A stretch of DNA of 64,000 nucleotides from Atriophallophorus winterbourni (lineage: Eukaryota; Platyhelminthes; Trematoda; Plagiorchiida; Microphallidae): NCBI GenBank assembly GCA_013407085.1, contig JACCGJ010012498.1, positions 1 to 64,000 of the forward strand, written 5' to 3'. Numbering within the stretch: position 1 is the stretch's first letter; the number at the start of each line of letters is the position of its first letter. The notes under the pieces were generated by a model that searched no databases, was not told the origin of the DNA, and saw nothing but the letters and a program-made list of their open reading frames with translations. This document shows positions 1 through 9,639 of this stretch, one piece after another. Both the position numbers and the translations under genes were made by a program.

Positions 1-119
1 GGTATGCTTTGAGCACCCGGCACTTCGATATCGAGTATAGAGTTCGTACTTTTCACACGTTCTTGTTTCCGAATATCTGGAAAGTAAGGTAGGGTTTCTC
101 TACACCAGGACGGTGAGAG
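1..119. repeat. Repeat sequence that hosts the gypsy insertion (left flank)
   Basis: No gene is visible. The last ~20 bases resume on the far side of the gypsy element at 1402, and a related uninterrupted stretch occurs at about 7527-7556. The flank therefore belongs to a dispersed repeat that existed before the insertion. The family was not identified. Confidence 0.5.
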
Positions 120-531
120 TGTAGTGAATTCTTCTCACATTGTAACTTAGTATTTTGAACATACAACTTTTTGCCTTATATGGTTATTCCTTTTTTGGCC
201 ATGTACACTTTATTCGTATTAACGCTTGGACAACATACTTTTTGGCGGTAAATACAATTTGGAATTCTGACTTTGTCTAACTCCGCGGTTGCGGAGTTTG
301 CGTGGGTCGCCGCGTGCCGGAATTGTGATTAACGGATTCTCCTACCTTTTAGCGCTTTCTGCACCTTGGATTCTATCATCTCTTTCGACTTTTCCTGTGT
401 GAATTAATTCGTTATCGTTGGACTTCTCTGGATCATCATTTGGACATTTGCTCCTTTGGTCTTTTAGTGAGTTCTTTCCATTTTTGCCGTTTTGTGTTTA
501 GTGCATGCTTATTTCTTTTTGGTCCACTACA
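120..531 (+). repeat. 5' LTR of the gypsy element
   Basis: The repeat starts TGTAG and ends CTACA, giving TG...CA ends. It shares long blocks with 969-1401, including the GC-rich stretch at about 281-320 that ends CGCGTGCCGG. The two LTRs differ by many substitutions and short indels, so the insertion is not recent. Confidence 0.85.
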
Positions 532-533
532 TC

Positions 534-605
534 ATTGGTGAGTCCGTCTACCACACAATTGGTGAGCCTCACTACAACGTAATTGGTGAGCCCGACAAAC
601 TGCAA
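534..605 (+). repeat. Triplicated primer-binding-site-like repeat (24-bp period)
   Basis: ATTGGTGAG occurs at 534, 558 and 582, exactly 24 bp apart, just after the 5' LTR. The equivalent position of the other gypsy fragment in the window (32444-32459) has a single TTGGTGAGCCCCGAAC. The sequence and position fit a tRNA primer-binding site that has been copied three times in tandem. Confidence 0.6.
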
Positions 606-681
606 TATTTTTGCATTTACGATAATTTCGTATTTGTCAAATTTTGGCTTATGTTTTGTAATACTCACTTGACACCCTACC

Positions 682-903
682 ATGAGCGAGTCATCTATAA
701 ATGAAGATCCCACAATCACACCATATTCTGTGCACAAAACCAGCTTTTGTGAGCTTAAGCCGCCAACTCCGTCAAGCTTCATTACTCCGCATTCACAACC
801 GCCTACCCCCCATGTTCATCCCAATCCTCCGGGCCTTCTACCCCTGTTCGAACTCGAACTGGTAGATACGTGCATTGGTCCAAACGTCTTGCTGAGTATG
901 TGA
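682..903 (+). pseudogene. Gypsy gag start joined to pol end by deletion
   Basis: An ATG at 682 opens a short Pro/Ser/Thr-rich frame of the kind found at the N-terminus of gypsy gag. From about 801 a second frame reads into a basic, GR-containing C-terminus typical of Ty3/gypsy integrases and stops just before the polypurine tract. Nearly the whole coding region between them is absent. No functional product is expected. Confidence 0.6.
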
Positions 904-968
904 CCACATGAATATTTTGAGCTTATGAGATCCTTCTTTTGAGCCTAACTAACGCTCTGGTGGGGGAG

Positions 969-1401
969 TATTTTAATGAATTACTATCACTTTGTAACTT
1001 ATTATTTTGTACATAAAACTTTTGGCCTTATATGGTTATTCCTATTTTTGGCCATGTACACTTTATTCGTATTAACGCTTGGACAATATACTTTTTGACG
1101 GTTATTACAATTTGGAACTCTGACTTTGCTAACTCCGCGGTTGCGGAGTTTGCGTGGGTCGCCGCGTGCCGGAATTGTGATTAACGGATCATCCAACATT
1201 TTAGCGCTTTCTACACATTGGATTCCATAATCTCTTTCTCTCTTTCCATCATTGCATCATTCTCTTTCCTTTTCCTCTTTTTGCTGTCGTTGGACTCCTC
1301 TGGATCTTCATTTGGACATTTGCTCCTTTGGTCTTTTAGTGAATTCTTTCCATATTTGCCGTATTGTGTAGTGCAGGCTTATTTCTTTTTGGTCCAATAC
1401 A
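969..1401 (+). repeat. 3' LTR of the gypsy element
   Basis: Direct repeat of 120-531, ending in AATACA. It carries an insertion relative to the left copy (a CT-rich segment around 1225-1280). AGAG follows at once at 1402-1405, matching the base quartet before the left LTR. Confidence 0.85.
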
Positions 1402-1445
1402 AGAGGTCAGCTATTCAGGAAACAATGCAATAATATGCGTGAACA

Positions 1446-1548
1446 ATGTATGGTGTATGAACTCACCAGCCTAGTCATATACTGCATGTGGGCTAACTTG
1501 CTGTCAGGTTGCCCAGGCCTAGACAGATATGAGATGGAAAGTGTAACA
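1446..1548 (-). repeat. Fragment of the unclassified ~230-bp repeat (family Q)
   Basis: It contains the family landmarks CTGTCAGGTTGCCCAGGCC and TAGACAGATATGAGA, shared with copies at 53.5, 56.2, 58.6, 60.2-61.0, 61.6, 62.6, 63.4 and 63.8 kb. Orientation follows the microsatellite tail of the better copies. It sits just beyond the 3' end of the CR1-like element. Confidence 0.7.
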
Positions 1549-1589
1549 ATACGTTTTTTGTTTTGTTTTTTCGTTTTTTATTAGACGAT

Positions 1590-1787
1590 GTGCGGAAATA
1601 TGATAGACCATTTAACGTCTAATTCCTTCTTGAAGCTCAACACATTTGGGAGGCTTACAATGCAATCTGGGTGCTTGTTCCAGACGTTGACCAAACGGTT
1701 GCTGAAAAAGTGCTCACGTGCCAGTAAACTGCGCTTACTTTTGAGAAGTTTTATAGCATTACCACTTGTAGCTGCTTAAGGGGCAAG
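1590..1787 (-). pseudogene. 3' part of the CR1-like RT split by the BEL/Pao element
   Basis: Minus-strand translation gives a typical CR1-type C-terminus (FFSNRLVNVWNKHPD followed by an FKKELD block) and a stop near 1590, then a T-rich (A-rich on the element strand) tail at about 1560-1586. It continues the reading frame that stops at 5502-5506 on the other side of the LTR element. One in-frame stop lies just after the junction. It is the downstream piece of the element at 5502-7115. Confidence 0.8.
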
Positions 1788-2363
1788 TGTAACATCTGTG
1801 ACGTGAGTAACGCGTATTCCACCCGCTTCTTAGTTCGACAAATTCAAAACCACAATTCGGATGTTATACGGTACTGTAATTAGCAACAATTACAACAACA
1901 ATAATTATACAAACCTCAACTGTATAGGAACGTACAGCAAACAGTGGAGTCAAAATACTCCAGAATCAATTATATCAATGCAATCAAGTTCAATGACGAC
2001 CTGAGATATAAATAGAATAAAAGGAGTTACCAAAATTGCCGTCCAAAATGTCTATCAAAGACAAGACACCCAAAAGTGGTGTCAAAATACAAGCCAAATA
2101 CAAGTGCCCAAAATGGCAATCAAATTCAACAACAATGACCGACAATGGCTTCAACAACGAATTAAAACAAAAGCCTTACCAAATATGTGAACAGAAGATT
2201 TTCAATAAAATAATTACAAAGAGAAATGTTTTATATCAAAATACTGTGGGAAAATAAAACACAAGCAAAATCTATTTCACCAAATTCAAGTTTTGTAACC
2301 AAGTTCAAAATAAAAGAAATGTTAGAGGGAAAGGAAGAATTTCAAACTACTTTGAACCTTACA
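1788..2363 (-). repeat. 3' LTR of the BEL/Pao element
   Basis: 576 bp, starting TGTAAC and ending CTTACA on the plus strand. The bases immediately inside it read GGTCGGAGG on the element strand, a weak polypurine tract. Confidence 0.9.
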
Positions 2364-2568
2364 CCTCCGACCAAATTCTTTCTAGGGCTTAACTGTACAA
2401 CGATTGTTCGAAGAATACCCTAACGAATTCCGTGCAGCAAATGACTTTATTTAGTGGCGAGTCACACGCGCCACGTCGCATTGCCATCATTGGACACATG
2501 TGGCTTTTTATAGGGAAATAGTTTGCCAGACTAAGACCCACCACGTCCTCCGGTTCTGCCACCGTTCC

Positions 2569-4824
2569 TTACAAGAAGCTTATGCGCGCATTCCCAGCCG
2601 AACGAGCCTTGTGTATTTCATCCTCAAATAGCGACATCTTGCGCCATCTAAACAACTCTAATCTGCAAATTGAAATGAGTGTATCCGGTGTCCGAAACAC
2701 AAATGGCTCATCGGGTACACAACCGAACATCTTGCGCCACTCATATGAATAGTCACGCCGATCATCTGTCGCCCCTACTTCGGCTGATTCACTGTCATGT
2801 GAACCAGGCCTACTATTCATTTTGGCTGATTTGGTGTCAGGTAAACCAGGCTTAGTCTCCATCTGATCCGAATTAGTGTCAGGAAATTCAGTCACAAAAT
2901 CCGATTGAGCTAATTCAGTGTCAGGTAACTCAGCCTGCTGATCACAACCGACAACACCAAGGTCAATATCCTCAGACGTTTTACCCGCAGGCCCCTGCAA
3001 TATCCAACCCAGCAAAGTCTTCGTTGCGAATGGACGGCGCCTGCCTCCTAATCGCTGTTCCAACGCCCAATGCGCTTCCGGAACGTTACATCCAATCAGC
3101 AAGGTTATTTCTTGTCCAACATTCTCCGAGAATCTTAGATCCTTCAAATGATCATATCTTGCGATGATACTATTCGGGGAATTCATTGTTACTTCAGGTA
3201 ACTTGGAAACCGTGTAAGCTTCGGCAACATGAATTACTTCATCCCCGTCAACAGAATGTACATTGAAACTCAATACTGAACTTTTCAATTTTTGATGCAA
3301 ACCGAGCGAGGTTATCGACACATCAACTGCGACACTAGGCATACCGAATTTCTCAACAAATCCTTGTGAGATCAGAGTGGTATCCGAGCCATTATCGAGT
3401 AACGCTACGACTGGAACAAGCCCCACAGGCGTGTCAATTTTCACCGTCAGGTAACCCAGGCTTACTGCTGGACTGAGAGCAGTAGCACTGTAATTAATAC
3501 TTTTTTGTTGCTCACTTATACGATTATAATGTAGAGACGAATGGTGACGTCTACCACACCCTTCGACGGAGCAAACAGTCGGCACCTTGCAGTCGCATGC
3601 TTTATGAGACCGGTTCAAGCAAACGTAGCACATACCGTGTTGCTTAGCAATAGCCCATCTGTCTTTCACATCAGCCTTCAGATATGTAGGGCAGTTTTCT
3701 ATTCGATGAGGTCCTTTACACTGGTAGCATTCTATTCGCATTGATGGGGAGTAACTTGTGGTCATGTACACTCTCCGTCCTTCGGACAATTTCAATTTCT
3801 CTGATGGCTTAGTTGACCCATTAGTCTCATTAATGAGCATGCCAAACCTGCTTCTGGCGATTCTCGCTTTGCGGGAGACAAACTCGGATAAACGTGCAAA
3901 GTCAACTTCTGACCCATCAGCGGCAATCGCATCTGCCAGGTCAGCCCATTGCTGTTGTAGTCCAGCCGGCAAACATTTGACCAATCCTTCCAAGGTGGTG
4001 ACAGAGTTCAAGTCTGCTTCACAGCGCATTTGCTTTAAAGCAATCTGACAACTTTCCATCTTCAAAGCAAGGTTTGACAGACTATCCGAATCGCTTCTTA
4101 CTTTGGCTGCTTCACTCAACACCTCGGTCAATAACGAGCGTGCAACGACATGAGGCAGGCCAAACATTTCCTGTAGGATGCTGCGTGCTCTTTTATACCC
4201 GTCTTCAGGCGACAGCATCACACAAGCATCAATCGCTTTTCGAGCATTGCCTCGGCAATAATACATAAGATATAGCAAACGCTGTCCGGAATCGCAAGTT
4301 TTCGATTCTATATAACACTCAAATTGCCGAATAAATTTCCAGTAATCCACCGAATTGCCATCAAATGTAGATAACTCTACCCTAGGCAATGAAGCAACAT
4401 CGTTGACGACCCTTTGTGACATCTTCACCGCTTCCGACTCAATATGTCGATTAACCGGAACTTCAGCAACATAGTTGTCGTTGACACTGCATCCGCTCAA
4501 ACGAGCTATCGTCTCCTTAGCAATCACTAAATCTCTCTCTAATTCGAGCTCACGCACAGACGGCCCATGTTTAGAGTCGAAATTAGGACTACCTCGAGAT
4601 GATATACAAGAGCTACGCGAGGCGGAACCAATAGTGTCACTATCACCATTACAGGCAAGCTTATCAGTAGTGTTCAGACGTTTCGATTTACGTGGCATTA
4701 TCAAAAATGGCGAAACAAAAAAAGGCAAGAACGTCACCAATGTTTGAACAGAAATGAGTAGATGTACGAGGGTCCAAGTTGATCCTCGTTCCGCTGGATT
4801 GGCGATCCAATTGACCGTATCCAA
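2569..4824 (-). CDS. BEL/Pao gag with zinc knuckles and aspartic protease
   Basis: The frame is open for 751 codons, but the native start is probably the Met at about codon 43 (MPRKSKRLN, near 4698), because the leader before it is hydrophobic and atypical. In order it shows a gag-like helical region (from VELSTFDGNSVDYWKFI onward), two Cys/His zinc knuckles starting CYQCKGPHRIENC, and a retropepsin-like domain with DNGSDTTLI (usual motif D-[ST/N]-G). It stops soon after the protease, where the polyprotein should run on into reverse transcriptase. The frame is intact, so a gag-protease product is possible, but this copy would need RT and integrase from elsewhere. Confidence 0.85.
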   Translation of the reverse strand: MDTVNWIANPAERGSTWTLVHLLISVQTLVTFLPFFVSPFLIMPRKSKRLNTTDKLACNGDSDTIGSASRSSCISSRGSPNFDSKHGPSVRELELERDLVIAKETIARLSGCSVNDNYVAEVPVNRHIESEAVKMSQRVVNDVASLPRVELSTFDGNSVDYWKFIRQFECYIESKTCDSGQRLLYLMYYCRGNARKAIDACVMLSPEDGYKRARSILQEMFGLPHVVARSLLTEVLSEAAKVRSDSDSLSNLALKMESCQIALKQMRCEADLNSVTTLEGLVKCLPAGLQQQWADLADAIAADGSEVDFARLSEFVSRKARIARSRFGMLINETNGSTKPSEKLKLSEGRRVYMTTSYSPSMRIECYQCKGPHRIENCPTYLKADVKDRWAIAKQHGMCYVCLNRSHKACDCKVPTVCSVEGCGRRHHSSLHYNRISEQQKSINYSATALSPAVSLGYLTVKIDTPVGLVPVVALLDNGSDTTLISQGFVEKFGMPSVAVDVSITSLGLHQKLKSSVLSFNVHSVDGDEVIHVAEAYTVSKLPEVTMNSPNSIIARYDHLKDLRFSENVGQEITLLIGCNVPEAHWALEQRLGGRRRPFATKTLLGWILQGPAGKTSEDIDLGVVGCDQQAELPDTELAQSDFVTEFPDTNSDQMETKPGLPDTKSAKMNSRPGSHDSESAEVGATDDRRDYSYEWRKMFGCVPDEPFVFRTPDTLISICRLELFRWRKMSLFEDEIHKARSAGNARISFL

Positions 4825-4925
4825 TTAGGCAATTCGATTTGAGTGCTTCCCGTCAAGTTCGGGAAGAAAACGAATACTTCTCGTCCAGTTGGAGAAGAAT
4901 CAAAACCCAGTTCAAAGTTGAGTAC

Positions 4926-5501
4926 TGTAACGTCTGTGACGTGACTAACGCGTATTCCACCCGTTTCTTAGTTCGACAAATTCAAAACCACAATTCGGAT
5001 GTTATACGGTACTGTAATTAGCAACAATTACAACAACAATAATTATACAAACCTCAACTGTATAGGAACGTACAGCAAACAGTGGAGTCAAAATACTCCA
5101 GAATCAATTATATCAATGCAAACAAGTTCAATGACGACCTGAGATATAAATAGAATGAAAGGAGTTACCAAAATTGCCGTCCAAAATGTCTATCAAAAAC
5201 AAGACACCCAAAAGTGGTGTCAAAATACAAGCCAAATACAAGTGCCCAAAATGGCAATCAAATTCAACAACAATGACCGACAATGGCTTCAACAACGAAT
5301 TAAAACAAAAGCTTCACCAAATATGTGAACAGAAGATTTCCAATAAAATAATTACAAAGAGAAATGTTTTATATCAAAATACTGTGCGAAAATAAAACAC
5401 AAGCAAAATCTATTTCACCAAATTCAAGTTTTGTAACCAAGTTCAAAATAAAAGAAATGTTAGAAGAAAAGGAAGAATTTCAAACTACTTTGAACCTTAC
5501 A
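4926..5501 (-). repeat. 5' LTR of the BEL/Pao element
   Basis: 576-bp direct repeat of 1788-2363 with the same ends. The element is read leftwards, so this copy would hold the promoter. No clear tRNA-complementary primer site was recognised directly inside it. Confidence 0.9.
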
Positions 5502-7115
5502 GCAAGTTTAAGGATTTCAGTAATATTATCACCCGTAAGACCATTTAGAATCTTGAAGGCTTTTATTAGGTCACCTCGTAGCCGCCGTCTCTTTAGTGAG
5601 AACAAACCGAGGTCCATGAGTATAGCCTCATAGGTTTTACCTGTCTGACCTTCAACCATCCTAGTCGCAAGGCGCTGGAACCTTCCGATACATGCTATAT
5701 CTTTTTTCAAGTAGATGCTCAGGATCAAACGCAGTATTCCAAGTCAGGCCGCACGACTACTTTGTATAAGGGACTGAAGATTGAAGGTTTCCTGCTATAT
5801 AACGCTGAGCGAAGTCTTAACAATTCTCTGTGAGCCTTGTTTGCAGCTTCGGCACATTGAGTAGCCCATTTAAAATCGCGTGTTATAGTAATGCCAAGAT
5901 CCTTCACTTCCTGAGCAGCAGCTATTCTAGTAGTTCCTCCACCGACTTCTAGTTGGGTTGTCGCTAAATCAGTCGTCAGAAGACAGCTCTTCCCCAAGTT
6001 TAGTGGCAAGTCCCAGGTCTTTGTCCACTCGATTACTTTTCCTAAATCAGAGATAAGCGTATCTCTGTTGTCGGTTCCTAGGATATCAACATCATCAGCA
6101 GAGAGGAAGCAGCGTGAACTCAAGCACGCTGCTAGGTCGTTTACAAAAATAAGAAAATGTAATGGACCAAGCACCAATCCTTGAGGAACTCCACTGAGAA
6201 TCAGTGATTCCCCCGAGCACACCACTGAAATTCTAACATATATAGTGCGATTAGTTAGGAAGCCGTCTAACTATCGATGTTGGTCACCTGTGCTGCCACA
6301 CATACTTAGTTTGTGCAGAAGGTACCTATGGTTCACTGAGTCAAATGCATTTTGAAAATCAAGATAGCATACTTCGACTACTCTCCCTTCATCGAGGCGT
6401 AATGTCACTTCGTCAAGAAAGCTTAGAAGATTGGTTAGTCAGGACATTCCTTTCCAGAATCCGTGCTGGGCATCGGATAGTAAGGAATTGGCTACCAAAT
6501 TTTTACATACCTGGTGCCCAATGATTTTTTCCAAGCACTTGCAAAGAATGCTTGTCAGGCTTAATGGCCTGTAGTTGTATATAGCTACTACCGCCGCTCG
6601 TTTCAGATTATCTGGTAGTATACCTTGGAGTAAGATAGCTTCAAAAAGATTTCTGATTGCAAGCCTAACTATATTCGCGAGCGGTTGAGTAATAGTCCGA
6701 TGTATGCCGTCGGGTCCAGTCGACATATGTTCATCCAGCTGCGACAGAACTGTGGTGACTATTTCCTGATTAACCTCCACCGAGCTAAAGAGAGGTGCTC
6801 TACACTCGTAAGTTTCTAAAGAGTTACCTGAATCGCGCCGATAGACACTGGAGAAGAATGAATGCAACGCATCGGCTTTTTCCGGTACAGTCAAAGCCGT
6901 GGTGCCATCATCCAGCAATAACGTACCTATTTTTTCTCTTGAAGATCGCTTAGACTGAACATAGCCATGAAAAGCTTTCAAGTTAATCTTTGCTTTTTTG
7001 GCAAGTCGGGATTCGAAGTCCCTTTTAGCTTTCGTTTGCAGCGCAACAGCTGAATTTCTGGTCTGTGAGTTCCACAGAATGTTTAAGCCTTCCAGCTACG
7101 GTAACAACAAATAAT
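5502..7115 (-). pseudogene. CR1-like non-LTR reverse transcriptase, decayed
   Basis: From about 6981 to 5725 the minus strand reads as one frame broken only by two stop codons (near 6437 and 6270). It contains RT blocks in the usual order: DEHMSTGPDGIH, YRPLSLTSI, DFQNAFDSVNH, SGVPQGLVLGPL and LSADDVDI, in which the active-site Asp pair is kept but the usual Phe before ADD is Ser. A frameshift near 5728 leads into the CR1-type tail (RRRLRGDLIKAFKILN), which is cut by the BEL/Pao insertion and resumes at 1787. No endonuclease or ORF1 is visible upstream, so the copy is 5' truncated. Confidence 0.85.
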
Positions 7116-7183
7116 AGCCTTGCGAATAAATGGCAGTTTTTCCGCAGGCAGCAGTAGATATGCGAACAAGATGACTATTTAGC

Positions 7184-7268
7184 TTGTACAACCATCCACG
7201 TTGTTCAAACACAGAATCACACAATGATACCTGGTCAAGAACTGAAAGCACTCATGGATGACTAAAGT
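7184..7268 (-). repeat. Fragment of hammerhead repeat family 1
   Basis: It carries the family landmark seen on this strand as GTTCAAACACAGAATCAC followed by a GGTCAAG block and CTCATGGATG. The ribozyme portion of the unit is missing. Confidence 0.55.
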
Positions 7269-7671
7269 AATTTCAGTTTAGTTTAGTTAAGTTCAGCCTC
7301 CAGTTCAGTTCACTTCAGTTGCACAGGACGGTAAGTGGCTTACGAGCCAATCTAGCGTCCAGAATTTTTTTCGATGGAAAGCTGCGGAGAAGCAACCACC
7401 ACTGCCAAAGCGTTTTTTCTTATTATGATTTGGATATCCTTGACTATCGCGACGCCGAGGGATTATCCGGGTTGTATTTAGGAAGCACCTCGTTATGAAT
7501 GATGCTGGAAAAATAAAAATAAATTCTTCTTCACCAGTACCGTGAGAGGTCAGCTTAAGAAGATTTGTGTATTAAAAACAAACAGATCTCTAGCATTTAC
7601 TTACATACCATACAACGATAATAATGGTGAACTACATTATCTTGCATAGAAATTAGGAGGAGAATTTAGGA

Positions 7672-7900
7672 AAAAGCTTACCCCAGATGCGGTCCAAACC
7701 GTTCTCAAAACTCGCGACAAAACAGCAGGATATAGGTTCTTCTGGAAGCCGGTTCCAGAAACTTACCACCCTGAGGCAAAAAAAGTTTTTTCGGGAGTCT
7801 AGTCTACCTCGCTCCTTAGCAAGTTTGAGTCAATGTCCGCGGGTGCCAAGCTCGGGTCCAAAGGCAAAGAAGTCGTTCAAGATAACCCCACTTAACCCCT
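7672..7900 (+). pseudogene. Unrecognised broken coding fragment
   Basis: One plus-strand frame gives a protein-like stretch (QTVLKTRDKTAGYRFFWKP, then YHPEAKKVF), a TAG stop, and a further open stretch. The composition looks coding but I do not recognise the family. It lies among decayed LINE copies and may come from a mobile element. A very common repeat motif (GTGAGAGGTCAGC) lies just upstream at about 7540. Confidence 0.25.
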
Positions 7901-8369
7901 TCAAGATCTTGAAGGTTTCAAACGACGGCGAGATTTTCACCTAAATCGCCAATCGAGCTTCCAGATTTATTTTTGCGAAATGCCACTGCAGAGCGTCCAC
8001 CAATTCTAACAATGTGTTCACAAATTTCTTCTGATATGAGAGTAATTTGGAATGCAGCAGAAAAACTCCCTTTACCAATAGTTAAGTAGGGCATTAGTGC
8101 CTTCCAAATAAAACATGAAGACCATACCAAATATTCAAGTGTGGATAAAAATCTTCAAATAATAAAACACACAGATTCCAGCCCCTTCTCGAAACCCTTT
8201 GTCGAAGTGGAACAAAGAAATTCTTTCGGAAGACGATTTCATCAATTAATTACCTTTTCACACAAGGTTTAAAGTTTGTAATGGTTTAAAAATCAATCCA
8301 GCTCAACAACAACTTTAGGATGGTAAAAATTGAAATTTAAGTGTATAAATAAGATAAGGAATCAGAATT

Positions 8370-9560
8370 AGCAGTATACAAGTGTTCGAGAAACGAATAA
8401 TTTAATAAAAATCGTCTAATTTCATTTTAAATTCATGCAAGCTAGTGAAGTGAGCAACGGTAGAATGTAAACTGTTCCAAGTAAAACAGACAGAATAAAA
8501 ATACCTACTACATTTCAGGCGGGAATGGAGTACCACCAGAACATATTCATGGGTCCGATAATTTCTCGTATTCCTTTGCGTGAATATATCCCGAAAGAGG
8601 TGGTTCGGGGTATGGATTGTTATGTAAAGTAAAATAAGTTCTCCCCTGATCCGTCGATAAGGAAAGTCGAACAGATGCAGTTAAGCTATCCTTTCTTTAT
8701 AAGGATTGTTTCGGATGCTGAGAACTAGTTTTCTTGAGCAGTGATAAATTCGCTGCATAAGTTGAACATCCTTCTTGAGCCCCGGAGACCATGACTGCAC
8801 ACCTTATCCCATGACTGGTCTCAATAATGTATTCATGGTCCTTGGGAATACCATGGTAGAAAATTTCCCAAATACTCGTTGAAGTGGGTTTAGGACAGGT
8901 GTTGCTTTTTAAAGGCAGTGTTAGTTTGAAGTTAGATTTCAAAACTGGAGCATTTTGTATCCGAGACATTGTGAGATTGTGTAGGTGCATTTCTTGGCTT
9001 GTTTTTCTCAACAAGGATGGGGTGCGCGAAAAGATGCTATCGTAGTACAGAATATCTCTTAGGCAGAATCCCTCAACCGGTCTGAAGGTTTTTTGCTTGC
9101 AAGTATGCCTGATCGTTTTTAGGTTGTACTTTTGGAATACAGTAATCTATAGTATCGGCTGCATTCGTTTCTGAAACGTAAGCTACTGATTAACTTGGTG
9201 ATATTTCTAATGGACTTTGTGGTGCATCTATCTGTCCAATATTAGGTTTCAATGCGTTTAGTCTAATTTCTCGTGGCACTAGTCTTCGGCCATTTTCCGA
9301 ACGAGTTTTGACCGTGTTCAACATATCTTTACGCAAGAACGTTATTTTAAGGGGCTTAGGACCGATGCCCTTATCATTCGTAGATTTGGGGATGCGAAAA
9401 TTGTCCGTCACAGCTACATTATGCAAGCCAATTATATCACTGAGGAATCTCCATTGTAGCTGATCGTGTTTGCGCTGCACATCCTTATCAGTTTCTTCAT
9501 CATCTTCTGATACTCCCAGAAGGATTAACCTTCGATTATCCCTCTGCATCGTTTGGGCTC
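8370..9560 (-). pseudogene. Internally deleted CR1-like element
   Basis: At 9549-9190 the minus strand encodes the C-terminal half of a CR1 ORF1 protein (DNFRIPKSTNDKGIGPKPLK), closely similar to the copies at 30.3 kb and 42.2 kb. After a degenerate junction it passes, near 8830, straight to the C-terminal tail of the RT protein (LKKDVQLMQRIYH, then FTWNSLHSTVAHFTSLHEFK, ending near 8400). The endonuclease and the catalytic RT blocks are missing, so the copy is dead. Confidence 0.75.
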
Positions 9561-9639
9561 GCTGCTGAGATTTCCCAACACTTATCCACCAGTTACATCA
9601 GCGTAAAAACTGGCGATCAAAAATCACATGAATATTTTC

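Larger units (their letters stand above)
120..1401 (+). mobile_element. Internally deleted Ty3/gypsy LTR retrotransposon
   Basis: Two similar direct repeats, 120-531 and 969-1401, flank only about 437 bp of internal sequence. A purine tract (GGTGGGGGAG, ending at 968) abuts the right repeat, as expected for the polypurine tract of a plus-strand element. AGAG is duplicated at 116-119 and 1402-1405, and the empty paralogous site at about 7541-7544 has it once. The interior holds a short gag-like start at 682 and, in another frame, the end of an integrase-like pol (residues TRTGRYVHWSKRL, stop near 901-903). Protease, reverse transcriptase, RNase H and most of integrase are missing, so the copy cannot move on its own. 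Confidence 0.85.
1788..5501 (-). mobile_element. BEL/Pao LTR retrotransposon, gag-protease only
   Basis: Two LTRs of exactly 576 bp (1788-2363 and 4926-5501) have perfect TGTAA...TTACA ends, and the element is flanked by the 5-bp duplication GCAAG (1783-1787 and 5502-5506). The interior is only 2562 bp and codes for gag and an aspartic protease. RT, RNase H and integrase are absent. The LTRs differ at about a dozen positions by eye, suggesting a fairly young insertion. Schistosomes carry BEL/Pao elements (Sinbad); assignment to that lineage is not tested here. Confidence 0.9.
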
